From the NCBI GenBank assembly GCA_963797565.1, contig CAWCPM010000013.1, forward strand, positions 62,001 to 126,000: 64,000 nucleotides of DNA, written 5' to 3'. The notes under the pieces were generated by a model that made no database searches, was not told where the DNA came from, and was given only the letters and a program-made list of their open reading frames with translations. The translations under genes and the position numbers were made by a program. Below, one piece after another: positions 26,419-36,708 of this stretch (position 1 is the first letter of the stretch; every line of letters begins with the position of its first letter). Origin of the DNA: JAICYJ01 sp963797565. Its GTDB lineage: Bacteria > Actinomycetota > Thermoleophilia > Gaiellales > JAICJC01.

Positions 26419-26901
26419 ATGGAAACGTCCAGGCTGGCCGCGATTCCGCTGTTTGCTGATCTCGACGATGCCGATCTGGCCGCGATCGCCGCGGCGGCGG
26501 TCGAGGTGGAGGCCGCCGAGGGGGAAACCCTGGCGACGCAGGGCGATCTCGGACACGCGATGTTCGCGATCGAGAGCGGCACCGTCGAGGTGCGCGCGAA
26601 CGGCGAGCAGGTGGCCACGCTGGGTGCGGGCGACGTCTTCGGCGAGGTGGCCGTGCTGGCGGCCGGAATCCGCATGGCGACGGTCGTCGCCACCTCGCCG
26701 GTACGCCTGATCGGGCTGCTCAAGCGGGACGTGTGGGCGCTCGAGCGCCGCTCCCCGGAGACAGCCGCGCGCCTGCGCGAGCTGATCAACGAAGCGCCTC
26801 GACTTCGGGCGCGACCCGGCGTAGCGAGCTTCCGCGCGATTGGGACGGCGGTGGTGGCCGTCCGGGCCACCACCGCCACCACCAAGCGCTGCTCCGACTA
26901 G
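26419..26901 (+). CDS. cyclic nucleotide-binding (Crp-type cNMP) domain protein
   Basis: A 160-aa protein that is almost only a cNMP-binding beta-roll: IPLFADLDDADLAAIA, GDLGHAMFAIESGTVEVRANG and LGAGDVFGEVAVL with the phosphate-binding loop region, then TVVATSPVRLIGL. There is no DNA-binding HTH, so it is not a Crp-type regulator by itself. Its stop TAG overlaps the oppositely oriented stop of the next gene in a CTAG. Confidence 0.85.
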   Translation: METSRLAAIPLFADLDDADLAAIAAAAVEVEAAEGETLATQGDLGHAMFAIESGTVEVRANGEQVATLGAGDVFGEVAVLAAGIRMATVVATSPVRLIGLLKRDVWALERRSPETAARLRELINEAPRLRARPGVASFRAIGTAVVAVRATTATTKRCSD

Positions 26902-28680
26902 CCCGCCGGGCAGGGGTTCTGCATGTACGCGCTTCGGAAGTCGTTGTACCGCGTTGTGACCGTCCCGAACGGGGCCGTCGGGTACGAGATCGCGCGCAGC
27001 GGACCGTACTCTGCATGCGCGCTACCGCCGAAGCGGTTGGTCGTGCCGGGGATGTAGGGGCCGCCCTGCTGCCACCAGCAGCTGCCACCGACACGTGTCG
27101 TGCTGTAGAAGGGATAGAAGTTCGAGTGCGGCGGCGGGTTGACGCAGCCGACGCCGGGGTGGGGTCGGCCGGGTTCGTGATGTGCCGCTGGCAGAAGGTC
27201 TCCACCCGGAAGGCGGTGTCGTCGGACTCGCTTCTGCTGATGTTCGACTCAAACGCCGTCGTCGCGAAGTTGCGCCCGTTCGTGAGCGGGCTGGTGAAGC
27301 GGACCGGCTGGGCGTTCAGCAGCCGGTCGGCGGTCGGGTTGGCGATTGAGCCGGGCCAGGAGAACTTGTACGACACGCTGTCGAAGTCTCCGTCGGTGTT
27401 CAGGCACCCGCCGATCTTTATCCGCGTCGACGCTGAGCCCGGCAGGCAGAAGACGTCGTCTCCCTGCGGGTCGGGTCCGGCGTTGTCGGGATCGTTCGTG
27501 TCGTCACCGAGCGGTCGGTCACACGTGCCGAGCGCGTCGCTGCGGACGGCAGCGCAGTACTCGAAGTGGCCGATCTCGTCGGCGAACGCGATGTTGCCGG
27601 TATGGGCTGCGTTGAAGTTGCGGCCGGCCGGCGTCGCCGTGCTGTACATCGGGTGGTAGTCTGCAACTGCACGTGACACTGGCTCGCGTGCGGCTGGAAC
27701 AGCACCGACCCGAAGCCGTTCGCCGCGCTCGCCGTCATGGAGCCGTGAGTGTGGCGGGTCACGTCGTCGAGCGTCACCCGGAAGCCATGGGCGGTATCGA
27801 ACATGTGCAGCCGGATGGCGTCACCCGAGTTCATCAGGTAGTCGCGCCCAAGGTCGGGCACGAAGTGCTCCGGGTGCAGTGGGTTGCCGGGGGCCGTCGC
27901 GCTGCCGTTGTTTGTGAGGAACGCGAAGTTGACGGGCTCCGGTCCCACCGTGTTCAGGCAAGCCTGGTTGTTGAAGTCACCGGTGTTCTCGTTGTCCTGG
28001 AAGGTGTCGATGTTGAGCGCCGAGCACCATCGGGTCGCGTCGCAGCTGACGCCGGCGGGCCACGGGGCCCAGCCCGGCGGGTAGAACTGCAGCTCCATGA
28101 AGCCCTGGCCCGGTCCCAGTCCGAAGTAGCGCGGGTTGTTGGGGTTGGGGCTGGCGTAGATGTTGGAGTCGCTGTTCGGCTTGCAGGGGATGGTCGGGTG
28201 GCCGCTCAGGGCCGCGCCGTCGGGATTGGGCGAGCCCTGGTCGTCGCACAGCTGCATGCCGAACCAGAACGTGATGCGCTGCTGGAATCCCCAGTTGCCG
28301 CCGCTGCCATCCTGGCGCGGGCGTGTGGGGGGATCCTTCGGCAGCCGCAGGTTGAACGTGACGTCGTTGCCCGATCCAGGGCGGTGCGAGAAGAACTGGA
28401 CCGAGGGCTCGTCGTGTCCGATGTAGGGAAGGATCGGGGCGCCCTGCGAAACCGCGTGCTGGTAGCCGGCGATCTCGTCCCAGTTCGTCGCCGGGTCACT
28501 GCAGGTGACGCCGTTGGTGCCGCACCAGTGCTGCGGTCCTGCGATCCGCACGGTGGGCACCTTGCCGGCAGCGGCCACCGTTCTCACCGCCTCTCGCGTT
28601 CCACCGCTCGAGGCCTCGCTCGTCCCTGCCAGGGTTGCGAGCGCGGCGAGGGCCAAGACGAAGGTAAGGGTGCGCCTCAT
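26898..28680 (-). pseudogene. large secreted protein of unknown function, two frameshifts
   Basis: A strong GGAGGAGG site precedes an ATG at 28680 and a signal peptide (cleavage near SEAS, residues 20-24). The mature part is rich in Asn, Pro, aromatic residues and paired Cys (QHWCGTNGVTCSDP, FFSHRPGSGND, WGFQQRITFWFGMQLCDD, FMELQFYPPGWAPWP, LHMFDTAHGFRVTLDD). One-base losses near 27665 and 27180 shift the frame. Restored, it continues HPMYSTATPAGRNFNAAHTGN, EIGHFEYC, SVSYKFSWPG and ends FYPFYSTTRVGGSCWWQQGG ... NPCPAG, about 594 aa. No family recognised. Both breaks look like sequencing indels. Confidence 0.65.
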
Positions 28681-28824
28681 GTCGTCCTCCTCCTGCCGGG
28701 TAACTGAGCGTGACGTTACCCCCGAAGAGATCGATTGCACCCCTTGCGCGGTTCCTTTTCCGCCAATGTGTCGGCGCTCACAACAGGAGGGGAACCGCAT
28801 CCAGCGCGGCGCCGTCCATGAGGC

Positions 28825-29268
28825 ATGACCATGCTCCGCCTGGCACGGGCAAGCGCTGCCGCGAGCGTTCTCACAGCACTGGCCGGCTGCGGCGCACGGT
28901 CCGCGACGGCCCCGGCCAGGGCCCAGGTCACCGTGGCCGTGCGCATGGTCGTCCACACCTGCCCCAGCGCGCGGCCTCGCCTGGTGCCGATGCGGGCAGC
29001 AGTGCTGCTTGACGGTCGCGGCCGGCGGCTGCGCGTCACCACCGGGGACCGTGGGCACGCAAGCGTTCGCCTCACACCCGGCCGGTACGCGGTCGCACCG
29101 CTTCGGCCTGCACTGCGCCACGCCGTCGTCTCGACGCACTTCGACGGCAGCGCCGTTCGGGAGAGTCGCGGCCGCTCGGTCGTTGACGTCACGGGCGGCC
29201 GGCACCGGATCCTGCTGCTCGTCGCGCTGCGACCGCTCGAGTGCAATGGGCTCGGGGCAGCTGGTTGA
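28825..29268 (+). CDS. putative lipoprotein
   Basis: A 147-aa ORF with a short signal and lipobox LAGC (Cys at residue 22), followed by a region (VTVAVRMVVHTCPS, RAAVLLDGRGRRLRVTT, VRLTPGRYAVAPL) that looks like a small beta-sandwich. ATG at 28831 is an alternative start. A long opposing reading frame on the minus strand lacks any motif. No family assigned. Confidence 0.55.
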   Translation: MTMLRLARASAAASVLTALAGCGARSATAPARAQVTVAVRMVVHTCPSARPRLVPMRAAVLLDGRGRRLRVTTGDRGHASVRLTPGRYAVAPLRPALRHAVVSTHFDGSAVRESRGRSVVDVTGGRHRILLLVALRPLECNGLGAAG

Positions 29269-29333
29269 GCACCGTCGCTGCTAGAGGCACGAGAAGGCTG
29301 TGACGCCGGTCACAATGGCCCTACACTTAAGTC

Positions 29334-29708
29334 ATGAACCAGGGACGGACGTTTAAGCGATTCTTTGTCACCCGGCCCGACCGGGTTACCATCGCCCTGT
29401 TCGCGGTTGCGCTGGTTGCGCTGGTCGGCTCACTGGTGTTGACGCCAACACCTGCCTATTGGGAGGTTCTGGAAGGGAAGCGCCACCATCAGATCCGCAT
29501 CTTCCACGATCCCAAGCACCTCGCCGATTACCTGATCCTGGCGCTGCGCGTGCTGGCCATCGGCTCGCTGATCGTCGCCTGGATCCGCCACGCTGACCGC
29601 GCCTCGACCATCCAGGATGTGATCGACCAGGAAGCACGTGAAAAGGACGATGGTGTAGCCGCCAGCCATGTCGGCGCGGTCCACCTGGAAGAGCCGCGCC
29701 ACTACTAG
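29334..29708 (+). CDS. small membrane protein, hypothetical
   Basis: A 124-aa protein with two predicted membrane segments (about residues 19-38 and 65-84), separated by a polar EVLEGKRHHQIRIFHDPKH stretch, and a charged cytoplasmic tail. No family recognised. Confidence 0.65.
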   Translation: MNQGRTFKRFFVTRPDRVTIALFAVALVALVGSLVLTPTPAYWEVLEGKRHHQIRIFHDPKHLADYLILALRVLAIGSLIVAWIRHADRASTIQDVIDQEAREKDDGVAASHVGAVHLEEPRHY

Positions 29709-29980
29709 GTATGAACCTGGGTGAGCGCAACAGACCATCAGCATGACACAGATGGCGATCACCGCACGACGTCCCAGCAGGATGTCAGATAGGCAATCGT
29801 CTGCTCGCCACAAGAGGTGAGCTGGCCGCCGTGAAGGCGTGCCTGAGCGGGGTGCGCGCGACGCCGACTGACGCGCTCGGCCCAGGCCGCGCCGAGTCCC
29901 TCGGTTGAGGGATTACCTCGCAGCGCCATCCCTCGGACACTTGAGCCGCTGGCTCCCCCGTAGCGAAAGGCTCTAGTCAC

Positions 29981-31069
29981 ATGAAGACTGTTCTCGTACT
30001 GCGCAACCCGTCGCAGGTCATGCGCGCCGCGTTCGGGAATCACGGGCACAGGCCGCTGAGCAGCGCGGCTGGTCAGACGCTGCCGCTCGTCGTCCTATTT
30101 ATGGGCGTGTTGATTGCGATGTCGGGATTGGTGATCGATCTGGGTAATAGTTATGTGCAGAAGCGGTCGACACAGAATGTGGCTGACGCGGCAGCGCTGG
30201 CCGGCGCGGCGACGATCCCGCAAGGTACCTGGCAGGCGACGGCGCAACAAAACGCAGCGTCGAATGACAAGCCGGGTGACCAGGTGTCGATGTCGCTGAG
30301 TGGCGACGATACGGTCACCGTCACGGTCACCCGCCCCTCGCCCACCTATATCCTTGGCCTCTTTGGTATCCACTCAATCACCGTCACCTCGACCGCCACC
30401 GCGAAGATCGAGGCGCTCGGCCAGGTAGCCGGCCACGTCGCGCCCTACGCCGTCCCCGAGTCCTCGTACAACAACGGTGCCGGAACCACGCTCTTCGACC
30501 AGGCCCAGCCGGGTGCCTATGGCACGGTCGACCTGCCCGCATCCGGGAATACCACGGGTGGCAGCTGCAGCGGCAACACCAACATGGGGACGCCGACCAA
30601 CGTCAAGGATGAGCTGAGCGACGAGCTGCCCTCCAACCCGCTGGTGATCGGCGGCTGCCTGTCGGTCAAGTCTGGCGCCTCCCAGCCCTCGGCAAACGTG
30701 ATCAACCAGATCCCACCCGGCAATAACCTGATGAGTTCTGACCTGCAGAGCATCGGCAACGGCCAATACCAGGTCATCCCCCAGCCCTGGGACGACGCGA
30801 ATAGCCTACCGCCCCGGCTCATGTACGTCCCCATCGTCGCCTCGCTTCCTGGCGGCAACGGCGCCGCCACCATCACCCGCTTCGCCTGGTTCTACGTCAC
30901 CGGCACCAGCGGCGGCGGCAGCCGCCTCGTCATCAACGGCCAATGGGTCAGCCTCCCGCTCCCCGCCACCGGACAAACCAGCCAATACGTTCCGGGAATG
31001 CAAGGCCAAGTCCTGACCGTCGAGCTCACCGAAAAAAAAAAAAAAAAAAAAAAAAAAATAAAAAAATAA
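29981..31069 (+). CDS. TadE/TadG-like pseudopilin, 3' end corrupted
   Basis: The N-terminal region AAGQTLPLVVLFMGVLIAMSG is the Flp-pilus TadG-like membrane segment, followed by DLGNSYVQKRSTQNVADAAALAGA, the typical motif after it. The rest is a long extracytoplasmic Gly/Asn/Ser-rich domain. Coding is convincing only to about 31029. After that the frame reads poly-Lys from an artificial-looking A tract, so the genuine C-terminus is missing. Probable role: minor pilin or surface protein of a Tad/Flp system; no other tad genes are in view. Confidence 0.7.
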   Translation: MKTVLVLRNPSQVMRAAFGNHGHRPLSSAAGQTLPLVVLFMGVLIAMSGLVIDLGNSYVQKRSTQNVADAAALAGAATIPQGTWQATAQQNAASNDKPGDQVSMSLSGDDTVTVTVTRPSPTYILGLFGIHSITVTSTATAKIEALGQVAGHVAPYAVPESSYNNGAGTTLFDQAQPGAYGTVDLPASGNTTGGSCSGNTNMGTPTNVKDELSDELPSNPLVIGGCLSVKSGASQPSANVINQIPPGNNLMSSDLQSIGNGQYQVIPQPWDDANSLPPRLMYVPIVASLPGGNGAATITRFAWFYVTGTSGGGSRLVINGQWVSLPLPATGQTSQYVPGMQGQVLTVELTEKKKKKKKKIKK

Positions 31070-31760
31070 AATAATAAAAAAAAAAAAAAATACGGTATAT
31101 GGTGCGTTGTGCCTTGGTGGTGAGGTATTGAGGTGCGATGACGCCGTGGACGCTTGGTCGTCTGGGGTCAGTGCGTTGCCGTAGCGGTGGTACGGCTATT
31201 TTATTTACTGACGCATTGTTGTATAGCTCGCATCGCCTCCACTATGATAGACGGAGATGTAGATCTAACTTCGATACTCCTTTAATATTAGATGAATTTA
31301 ATGAAAAGATGCCCTGCGAGTGTGTAGGTGCAAAGACACGACTGCGCGCATTCAGAGTGACATATCCATTATAATTAAAGATATATATAATTTTACGTCT
31401 CCTCCAAACTGGCTACGCAAGATATAAAGAGAGTTTACTTCTCTTCCCCCCCAATCCCAAAAACGTTTACTCTACCTAAATATAAAAAAGATAAAAAATA
31501 AAAAAATTAAAAGAAAAGAGATAAATAAGATAAGATAAATATATAGCGCTGCTACACTTGGTTACGATGTTTTCTCCCAATGTTCGAAGCTATCTTCAAA
31601 ACTTTGTATGCGAATGGGCTTATAGCTTCTCTTACTTAACTAGCAGTTACTGCGCTAGCGCTCTAAACGATTATCTCTGCTGTTAATACTCTCACAGATT
31701 TCTCGGCTCTCTCTGCTACTATCTGCTACTCTGCTGCTTCTAAAAAGTTCGTAGACAGCA
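31030..31760. other. poly-A and AT-rich low-complexity segment, probable assembly artefact
   Basis: A run of almost pure A (31032-31090) is followed by about 650 bases of AT-rich, pyrimidine-biased, simple sequence (for example 31440-31545 and 31690-31745). It has no credible coding frame, in a window that is otherwise about 70% GC. The change of composition is abrupt at both sides and it truncates the pseudopilin gene. I see no gene, RNA or repeat in it. Confidence 0.75.
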
Positions 31761-31866
31761 CACCTAGACCGCCGTGCACTGCCCGAGCCCCTGCGCCGCG
31801 TTCAAGAGGTCCCATCGCACCGTCCGGTTCACACCAACCACGGCTTGGTTGAGCCGATTACCGGCG

Positions 31867-31911
31867 ATGGGCGGTGACGGGATCGAACCGCCGACCCCCT
31901 GCGTGTAAAGC
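31867..31911. repeat. attL-like copy of tRNA-Val 3' half
   Basis: 45 bases identical to 42492-42536. Similarity continues about 20 bases to the left (TGGTTGAGCCG followed by partial matches) in both copies, but identity ends abruptly on the right. It is not a functional tRNA: the D arm and 5' acceptor strand are absent. Confidence 0.85.
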
Positions 31912-32176
31912 GGATCGCCCTGTTGTCCGTGGGTAGACGTGGTTGCTGGATTCGGCTAGCTCAAGCGGTTCTGGCGCTGGACGGCGCTGCGGGGTCGGCA
32001 TCGTCACCCACCGCTGCTTACCACATCCCTACCACGCGGCCGCTAGTCACTACACCTCCGACGACTACGTCATCAAGGCGAATAGTGCAGATACGCGGGA
32101 AACGCGGTCACAACTCGCACGCTTGCCATCCGGTGAGGCGACTCTGCCAGGCGAGCGGATTACGGCCACGAGGGCT

Positions 32177-32673
32177 TCAACCTCTTCGTCGATCCCAGAC
32201 GTCTCGACGAAGCTCGTACACCGTCATCGGTTCGCCGGAGCGACCGTGGCCCTGGCTGCGCACCGTGAACCGAGATTGGCCGCGAGACGGCGCGACGGTT
32301 CGGCTCCCTCTCCTCGATGTAAGCGGTCACGCTCTCGACGCCGGCACGAGCCCAGACGTCACCGATGGCCACGCGCATCGCCTCCGTCGCGATTCCTGGT
32401 TGCGCCGGTTCTCGTCACCCACCAGCCCGCTTCGACTTCGTCAGGGGCAATTCCCTCGAGCCATCGCCCGCAAATCGCAGCTCAGCGCCACCGAGGAAGC
32501 TGTTGTCCACGAGGTCCCGGATCGCCATGGGCCGAAGCCGTGCTCTCGCCATTGCAGCTCAGAGGTGCGGGTGTCACGCACGGCATCCTCCGAGTCCCCC
32601 GACGCTCGTGCGTGATCGGCTTCGTGAGCAAGGATAGAGGAGTCATGATCAGACGTGCTGTGCGGAGTTCCAT
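32177..32673 (-). pseudogene. GNAT acetyltransferase, multiple frameshifts
   Basis: Starts MELRTARLIMTPLSL, a typical RimJ/RimL-type opening. Pieces in other frames follow: RDLVDNSFLGGAELRF, then GIATEAMRVAIGDVWARAGVESV, then SRRLAANLG-F-TVRSQGHGRSG and YELRRDVWDRRRG to a TGA at 32177. At least four one-base losses are needed to join them, mostly in G or C runs. The total span fits a 165-aa enzyme. Either a decayed gene or poor sequence. The 265 bases between it and the left repeat hold nothing I can identify. Confidence 0.6.
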
Positions 32674-32679
32674 CGCCTG

Positions 32680-32963
32680 CTCGGCCGAGTTTCCCGCGGA
32701 GGTCGCTGCACACCTCGTAGTATCGCGACGGGCTCAGGTGACTCCCGAACACTGGGCCACTTTGCATGATCACCACTAGGCGGTCGATCAGCGCGGCGAG
32801 CTCGGCCAACCGCGCGGCATGCCTCCCGCCGGTGTGCTCGACAGTGGATCCAGCCGCGAGCCGTTCCGGGGCTGGTTCCGGTCATGGCGCCGACAGTCGC
32901 GGCCGAGAGCCCAACGGGCTCGCTGATGCGAGCTGCATCACTTGGCGGATGCTGGTTCGTCAT
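32680..32963 (-). pseudogene. HTH (Xre/ParS-antitoxin-like) protein, frameshifted
   Basis: From ATG 32963 the frame gives DAARISEPVGLSAATVGAMTG and TSPGTARGWI, a helix-turn-helix pattern. After a shift near 32850 it gives GRHAARLAELAALIDRLVVIM, the helical segment that follows the HTH in Xre/MbcA/ParS-like antitoxins. The 3' boundary is unclear and runs into the GNAT gene. The reading is tentative. The 258 bases between it and the MFS gene look empty. Confidence 0.4.
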
Positions 32964-33221
32964 GAGCCTCACCGTATTGTTGAACGGGATCTGCTGGGTG
33001 TGGCGGCGTCTTTGCGCGAATGGACTCGTGATTCCCCAGTCGACGGCCGACTGGGTATGTAGCTGGGTCGAACTCTCGAGCCGCCAGTCGTTCAAGCGTG
33101 GCTCTGCGCGCGGTAGGGTTGGCATCTGCCGTTTCGTCTGTGTTCGGCTGGTTATTCACGGTATTGGGGACGGTATCGTCGAACGACTGGCTCTGGCTAA
33201 CCATTCGAGACGCGGTGTCGC

Positions 33222-34637
33222 TAGTGCATCGAAACGTGCGTCTCTGGCGCTGGTCGGAGGACTGGGATCGCGAAGGCGGCCACGACCGCAAGTAGCGAGG
33301 CGATCGCAGCCGCGATCAAGAAGGCGTTCCCGTAGCCGCTCACGGGGTTGCCGTTGGATGTGGCGACGGCGCCAGGACTGCAACACCCAGCGCGGCTCCC
33401 AGCTCGTGGGCGGTGGTCATTATCCCGGAGGCGAGCCCGGCCTCTTCGTGGCCCACGTCCGCTATCGCGGAGACGTCACGGCCACGAACACGAGCTCGAC
33501 GCCGGCGCCCAACAGGAGGAATCTGGGCAGCATGTTGGTGAGGTAGGTCGCTCGGTCAGGTGCGAGGGCGAGAAGCAGGGCACTGACAGCCGTCATCACC
33601 AGTCCGACCACCGCGACGATGCGAGACCCGCATGGGATAGCAGATGTGATGCGAGGTGTGCGGCGGCGAGGATGACAAGCGCGAGCGGCAAGAACGAAAG
33701 ACCAGTCTTGAGTGCCGAGTAGCCGAGCACGTTCTGGAGGTACAGCGTGTTCAGGTAAAACGCCCGACCAGGACGCCCGTCGTTCCCAGCATCAAGACGG
33801 CGCTCGACCCAGGACCGCACGCGCCAAGTCGCCGGCGGCACCAAAGGCCCTGCGCCGCGACGTTCAATGCCACGAAAGCTGCGAGCGAAGCAGCGGCGAC
33901 GCCGAGCAGAAGCAACGTCCGTCCTGATGCCAGCCGTGCTGTGCCGTTCCCACGACCCCGTAGACGAGCATCATCAAGCCGACTAAGAGGGTGACGGCGC
34001 CAAGCAGATCGAGCGTCACTCCCTGCGATGGCACCGAGTGCCGGCGGGAACGAGCCGTACAGCACCGGCCGCAACGACAAGCCCGATCGGGACGTTGATA
34101 AAGAAGATCCACTCCCAACCAAATGCCGTCGTGATGATGCCGCCTAGCAGGACGCCCATGGCGACGCCAGCACTGCCAATCGCACCCCAGACAGCAAGGG
34201 CGACTGTTCGCTGATGCCCGGAGTAGGTGGTTGTGATGATGGCCAAAGCAGACGGCAGCAGAAGCGCTGCACCAAAGCCTGCGCGGCCCGCGAGACGATC
34301 AGCGCGTGTGGCGACCACGCAAGGCCGCTGGTCAGTGAGGCGGCGGTGAAGACGAGCAGGCCTAACAGGAACATACGGCGGCGCCCGAACAAGTCGGCTG
34401 ACCGGCCACCGAGCAGCATTAGACCGCCAGTAAAGAGTACGTAGACGGTCACGACCCACTGCAGATCGGTAGCGGAAAAGCTGAGTCCTTTACTGATCGA
34501 TGGAAGCGCGATGTTCACGACGGTGACGTCGAGTATGACATGAACTGCGCCACCCCGATGAAGCTCAGAATCCACCACGAGATTCGATCGGTCGAGTCTT
34601 CGGCATGCACGCCGGCGTGGTGCGAAACGGTAGTCAT
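33222..34637 (-). pseudogene. MFS drug-efflux transporter (DHA2/EmrB-QacA type), multiply frameshifted
   Basis: A GGGAGG site precedes ATG 34637 (MTTVSHHAGVHAEDSTDR). Family motifs are split over several frames: ILDVTVVNIALPSISKGL (TM1), WVVTVYVLFTGGLMLLGG, ADLFGRRRMFLLGL (motif A), ALAVWGAIGSAGVAMGVLLG (motif C) and WIFFINVPIGLVV (DHA2 hallmark). Later pieces are YLQNVLGYSALKTGLSFLPL and GYGNAFLIAAAIASLLAVV, to a TAG at 33222. The span fits about 471 aa (14 TM). At least six indels interrupt it, so it is non-functional as given. Confidence 0.75.
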
Positions 34638-34668
34638 GCGAGCCTCCCGCAGGCTGAATCGCCGTTGG

Positions 34669-36045
34669 TCATGGTGATAGTGGAGCGCCGGTGCGAACTG
34701 CGTGGACAACCGCCTCGATTGCTTGGGCGCTTACCGCGGCGTAGCGTTGCTCCTCCAGGAGTGCCTGGTGCGTCGCGCCTTGCGTTGTCTGATGAGCGCT
34801 GTTTGCCGACAGAGCTGCCAATCGGTCTTGCGCGGCAAACCATCCCGACTGTTGCCCCACGTCGGCCGTCAGGACGAAGAGCGGTTTCCCATCCAGGCTC
34901 GTAAGAGCTTTGTCCTGGTCAAGGACGGTTGGCAGCTCTGCGAACTCGACGCGGTCGGCGTTCAGTTCGCGCGGTGAAGAGGCGAACGTCTCCGCTTGGC
35001 TCTTGGCACCCGCCGGCAGCGAGTTGCCGCTTGCGGTGATGTACGCCCGCACGATCCCCGCGCGCGCGAGGGGCGGCAACAGACCCGACACGCGGTGCGC
35101 CACCGAGTAGAACGTGTCATACGACGGAAGGTCGAACTGATAGGGGGTGGACGAGTCGAGTAACGCGACGCCAGCGACGTCGGCTGGGTAGTCCATCGCG
35201 TAGGCGAGGGCGTAAGGGCCTCCGACTGAGTGACCGGCAAGGATGTACGGGCCCGGAATGTTGGCCGCCTTGAGAAGGCCTCGCGCATCGGCAGAAAGTT
35301 GATGGGCGTCTTGTGCGCCAACGCCGGCTCCGCTCCATCCTTCGCCCGCACGATCGAATGCGCAGACTCGTGTCTGGCGCATGACGTCGGCTTGCACCCA
35401 GGCCCAGCTTGGCGTCCGCTCCCCAAGCCCGTTGAACAAGACCACAACCGGCGACCCTGTGCCCGAACAGCGCAGGTAGAGCCTATGGCCGGCGACGAGG
35501 TAGGTGCGGCCACCGGGTGGAGGGTCGGTATTCGTTGTCGCTTCGATGCCCGTCTCGATCGCGCCACCAAGGGCGACAAGAGCCAGAACGCCGACCGGCG
35601 GATACAGGACGACTCGTCGTGACCAGCTGCACAGTGATCGGCGGGAGTCGCGGATCATCCACACGACCAGCACGAGCAGAAGGACCGGCCAAACCCATCC
35701 GAGTAGGTGAAGAACGTGGCCGCTGGGACGGAGGACGAGAACCGCGGCCCCGGTCACGCCGAAACACAGGGCAGCGATGCGTGCCCAGGATTGCGGCTGG
35801 TCGGTGCGGCGCTTGGAAAGCTCCGCAAGCATCGTGTACCCGACCGCCAAGGAGAGCAGGGCAAGTCCCGTGATTACCGTCTCCCGACCCCCACCAAAGA
35901 CGAGGATGTCCAGAACGAGTCCGAGGACGAGTCCCACGACAACGGAAGAGACCACGATCACGCCTATGTGACCGCGCCCGGGACCATCCCCCTTGGGCGT
36001 GAGCTGGTCGTGCGCTTGTTTCGCGATCATGGCCACGTGGCCCAA
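34669..36045 (-). CDS. membrane-anchored alpha/beta hydrolase
   Basis: A 458-aa protein: four or five N-terminal membrane segments (about residues 25-155) followed by an alpha/beta-hydrolase domain. The oxyanion region is VVVLFNGLGERTPSWAW, the nucleophile elbow GHSVGGPYALAYA near residue 270, then VAGVALLDSSTP and a late QGATHQALLEEQRY with the likely catalytic His. It is intact, unlike the genes to its left. It diverges from the winged-helix gene at 36257 with about 210 bases between, which should hold both promoters. Substrate unknown. Confidence 0.83.
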   Translation of the reverse strand: MGHVAMIAKQAHDQLTPKGDGPGRGHIGVIVVSSVVVGLVLGLVLDILVFGGGRETVITGLALLSLAVGYTMLAELSKRRTDQPQSWARIAALCFGVTGAAVLVLRPSGHVLHLLGWVWPVLLLVLVVWMIRDSRRSLCSWSRRVVLYPPVGVLALVALGGAIETGIEATTNTDPPPGGRTYLVAGHRLYLRCSGTGSPVVVLFNGLGERTPSWAWVQADVMRQTRVCAFDRAGEGWSGAGVGAQDAHQLSADARGLLKAANIPGPYILAGHSVGGPYALAYAMDYPADVAGVALLDSSTPYQFDLPSYDTFYSVAHRVSGLLPPLARAGIVRAYITASGNSLPAGAKSQAETFASSPRELNADRVEFAELPTVLDQDKALTSLDGKPLFVLTADVGQQSGWFAAQDRLAALSANSAHQTTQGATHQALLEEQRYAAVSAQAIEAVVHAVRTGAPLSP

Positions 36046-36256
36046 TGCGGAACGACGTGACCGATCCGGGAGCCCGGCCTCATCCGCGCTGGCGTGCTCG
36101 GCGATGTGGCAGTGCGCCCTCCCGAGATCGCGCGCCGACCATTGGTCTTCTGGCTACGGATGCGCGCCTTTCATGGGTTCAACGTTTCGCCCCGCGTCCC
36201 AATGATCCGGTAGACTGAGGACTAATGCAGGAAAACGACTTTAGTAGTAAAAACTC

Positions 36257-36697
36257 ATGAAGTCAAGTTCCGGAGATGAGGCGCAGCAGTTCGCCGTGAC
36301 CGCCTCTGACGTGCACGCCACGGGCCCTGGAAGCGCGCCGGCCGCCGCGACCAATGGCCACCATGGCTGGCGGTTCGTGACGAACCATGCCCGCGTCCTC
36401 GAAACAATCGCCCGTGACCCCACGACCCGTCTGCGAGACATCGCCGTGATCGTTGGTCTGACCGAGCGAACGGCTGCCCAAATAGTCAACGACTTCGTCG
36501 CGGCCGGCTACCTCACGAAGACCCGAGAGGGCCGCCGCAACCGGTACGAAGTGCACGGCGACCTGCCCCTCCGCGATCCGCTCCACAGCCACCGAACGGT
36601 CGGGGAACTACTCGCCTTCCTTCAAGGATCCACGCCGGCCTCTTCGGGCACCGAACCCCGGTCGTCCGACACGCGACCTGGTCACCGCGGCAGCTGA
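36257..36697 (+). CDS. winged-helix (MarR/ArsR-like) transcriptional regulator
   Basis: A 146-aa protein with a wHTH at about residues 45-105: HARVLETIARDPTTRLRDIA, VGLTERTAAQIVNDFVAAGYL and the wing TREGRRNRYEVHG. A disordered, Pro/Ser-rich tail follows. It starts 11 bases before the TrxR-like gene, so the two are an operon, and it probably controls that operon or the divergent hydrolase. A near-palindromic TTTA-N4-TAAA lies just upstream (about 36240). Confidence 0.8.
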   Translation: MKSSSGDEAQQFAVTASDVHATGPGSAPAAATNGHHGWRFVTNHARVLETIARDPTTRLRDIAVIVGLTERTAAQIVNDFVAAGYLTKTREGRRNRYEVHGDLPLRDPLHSHRTVGELLAFLQGSTPASSGTEPRSSDTRPGHRGS

Positions 36698-36708
36698 CAA
36701 GGGACGTC

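Noticed and set aside
31138..31374. 78-codon open frame in the AT-rich segment
   Set aside because: No ribosome-binding site, no protein-like composition, and it lies in probable artefact sequence.
31923..32779. Plus-strand open frames of 230 and 278 codons near the left end of the island, considered as an integrase
   Set aside because: They are antisense to GNAT and HTH fragments; no R-H-R-Y tyrosine-recombinase or serine-recombinase motif is present.
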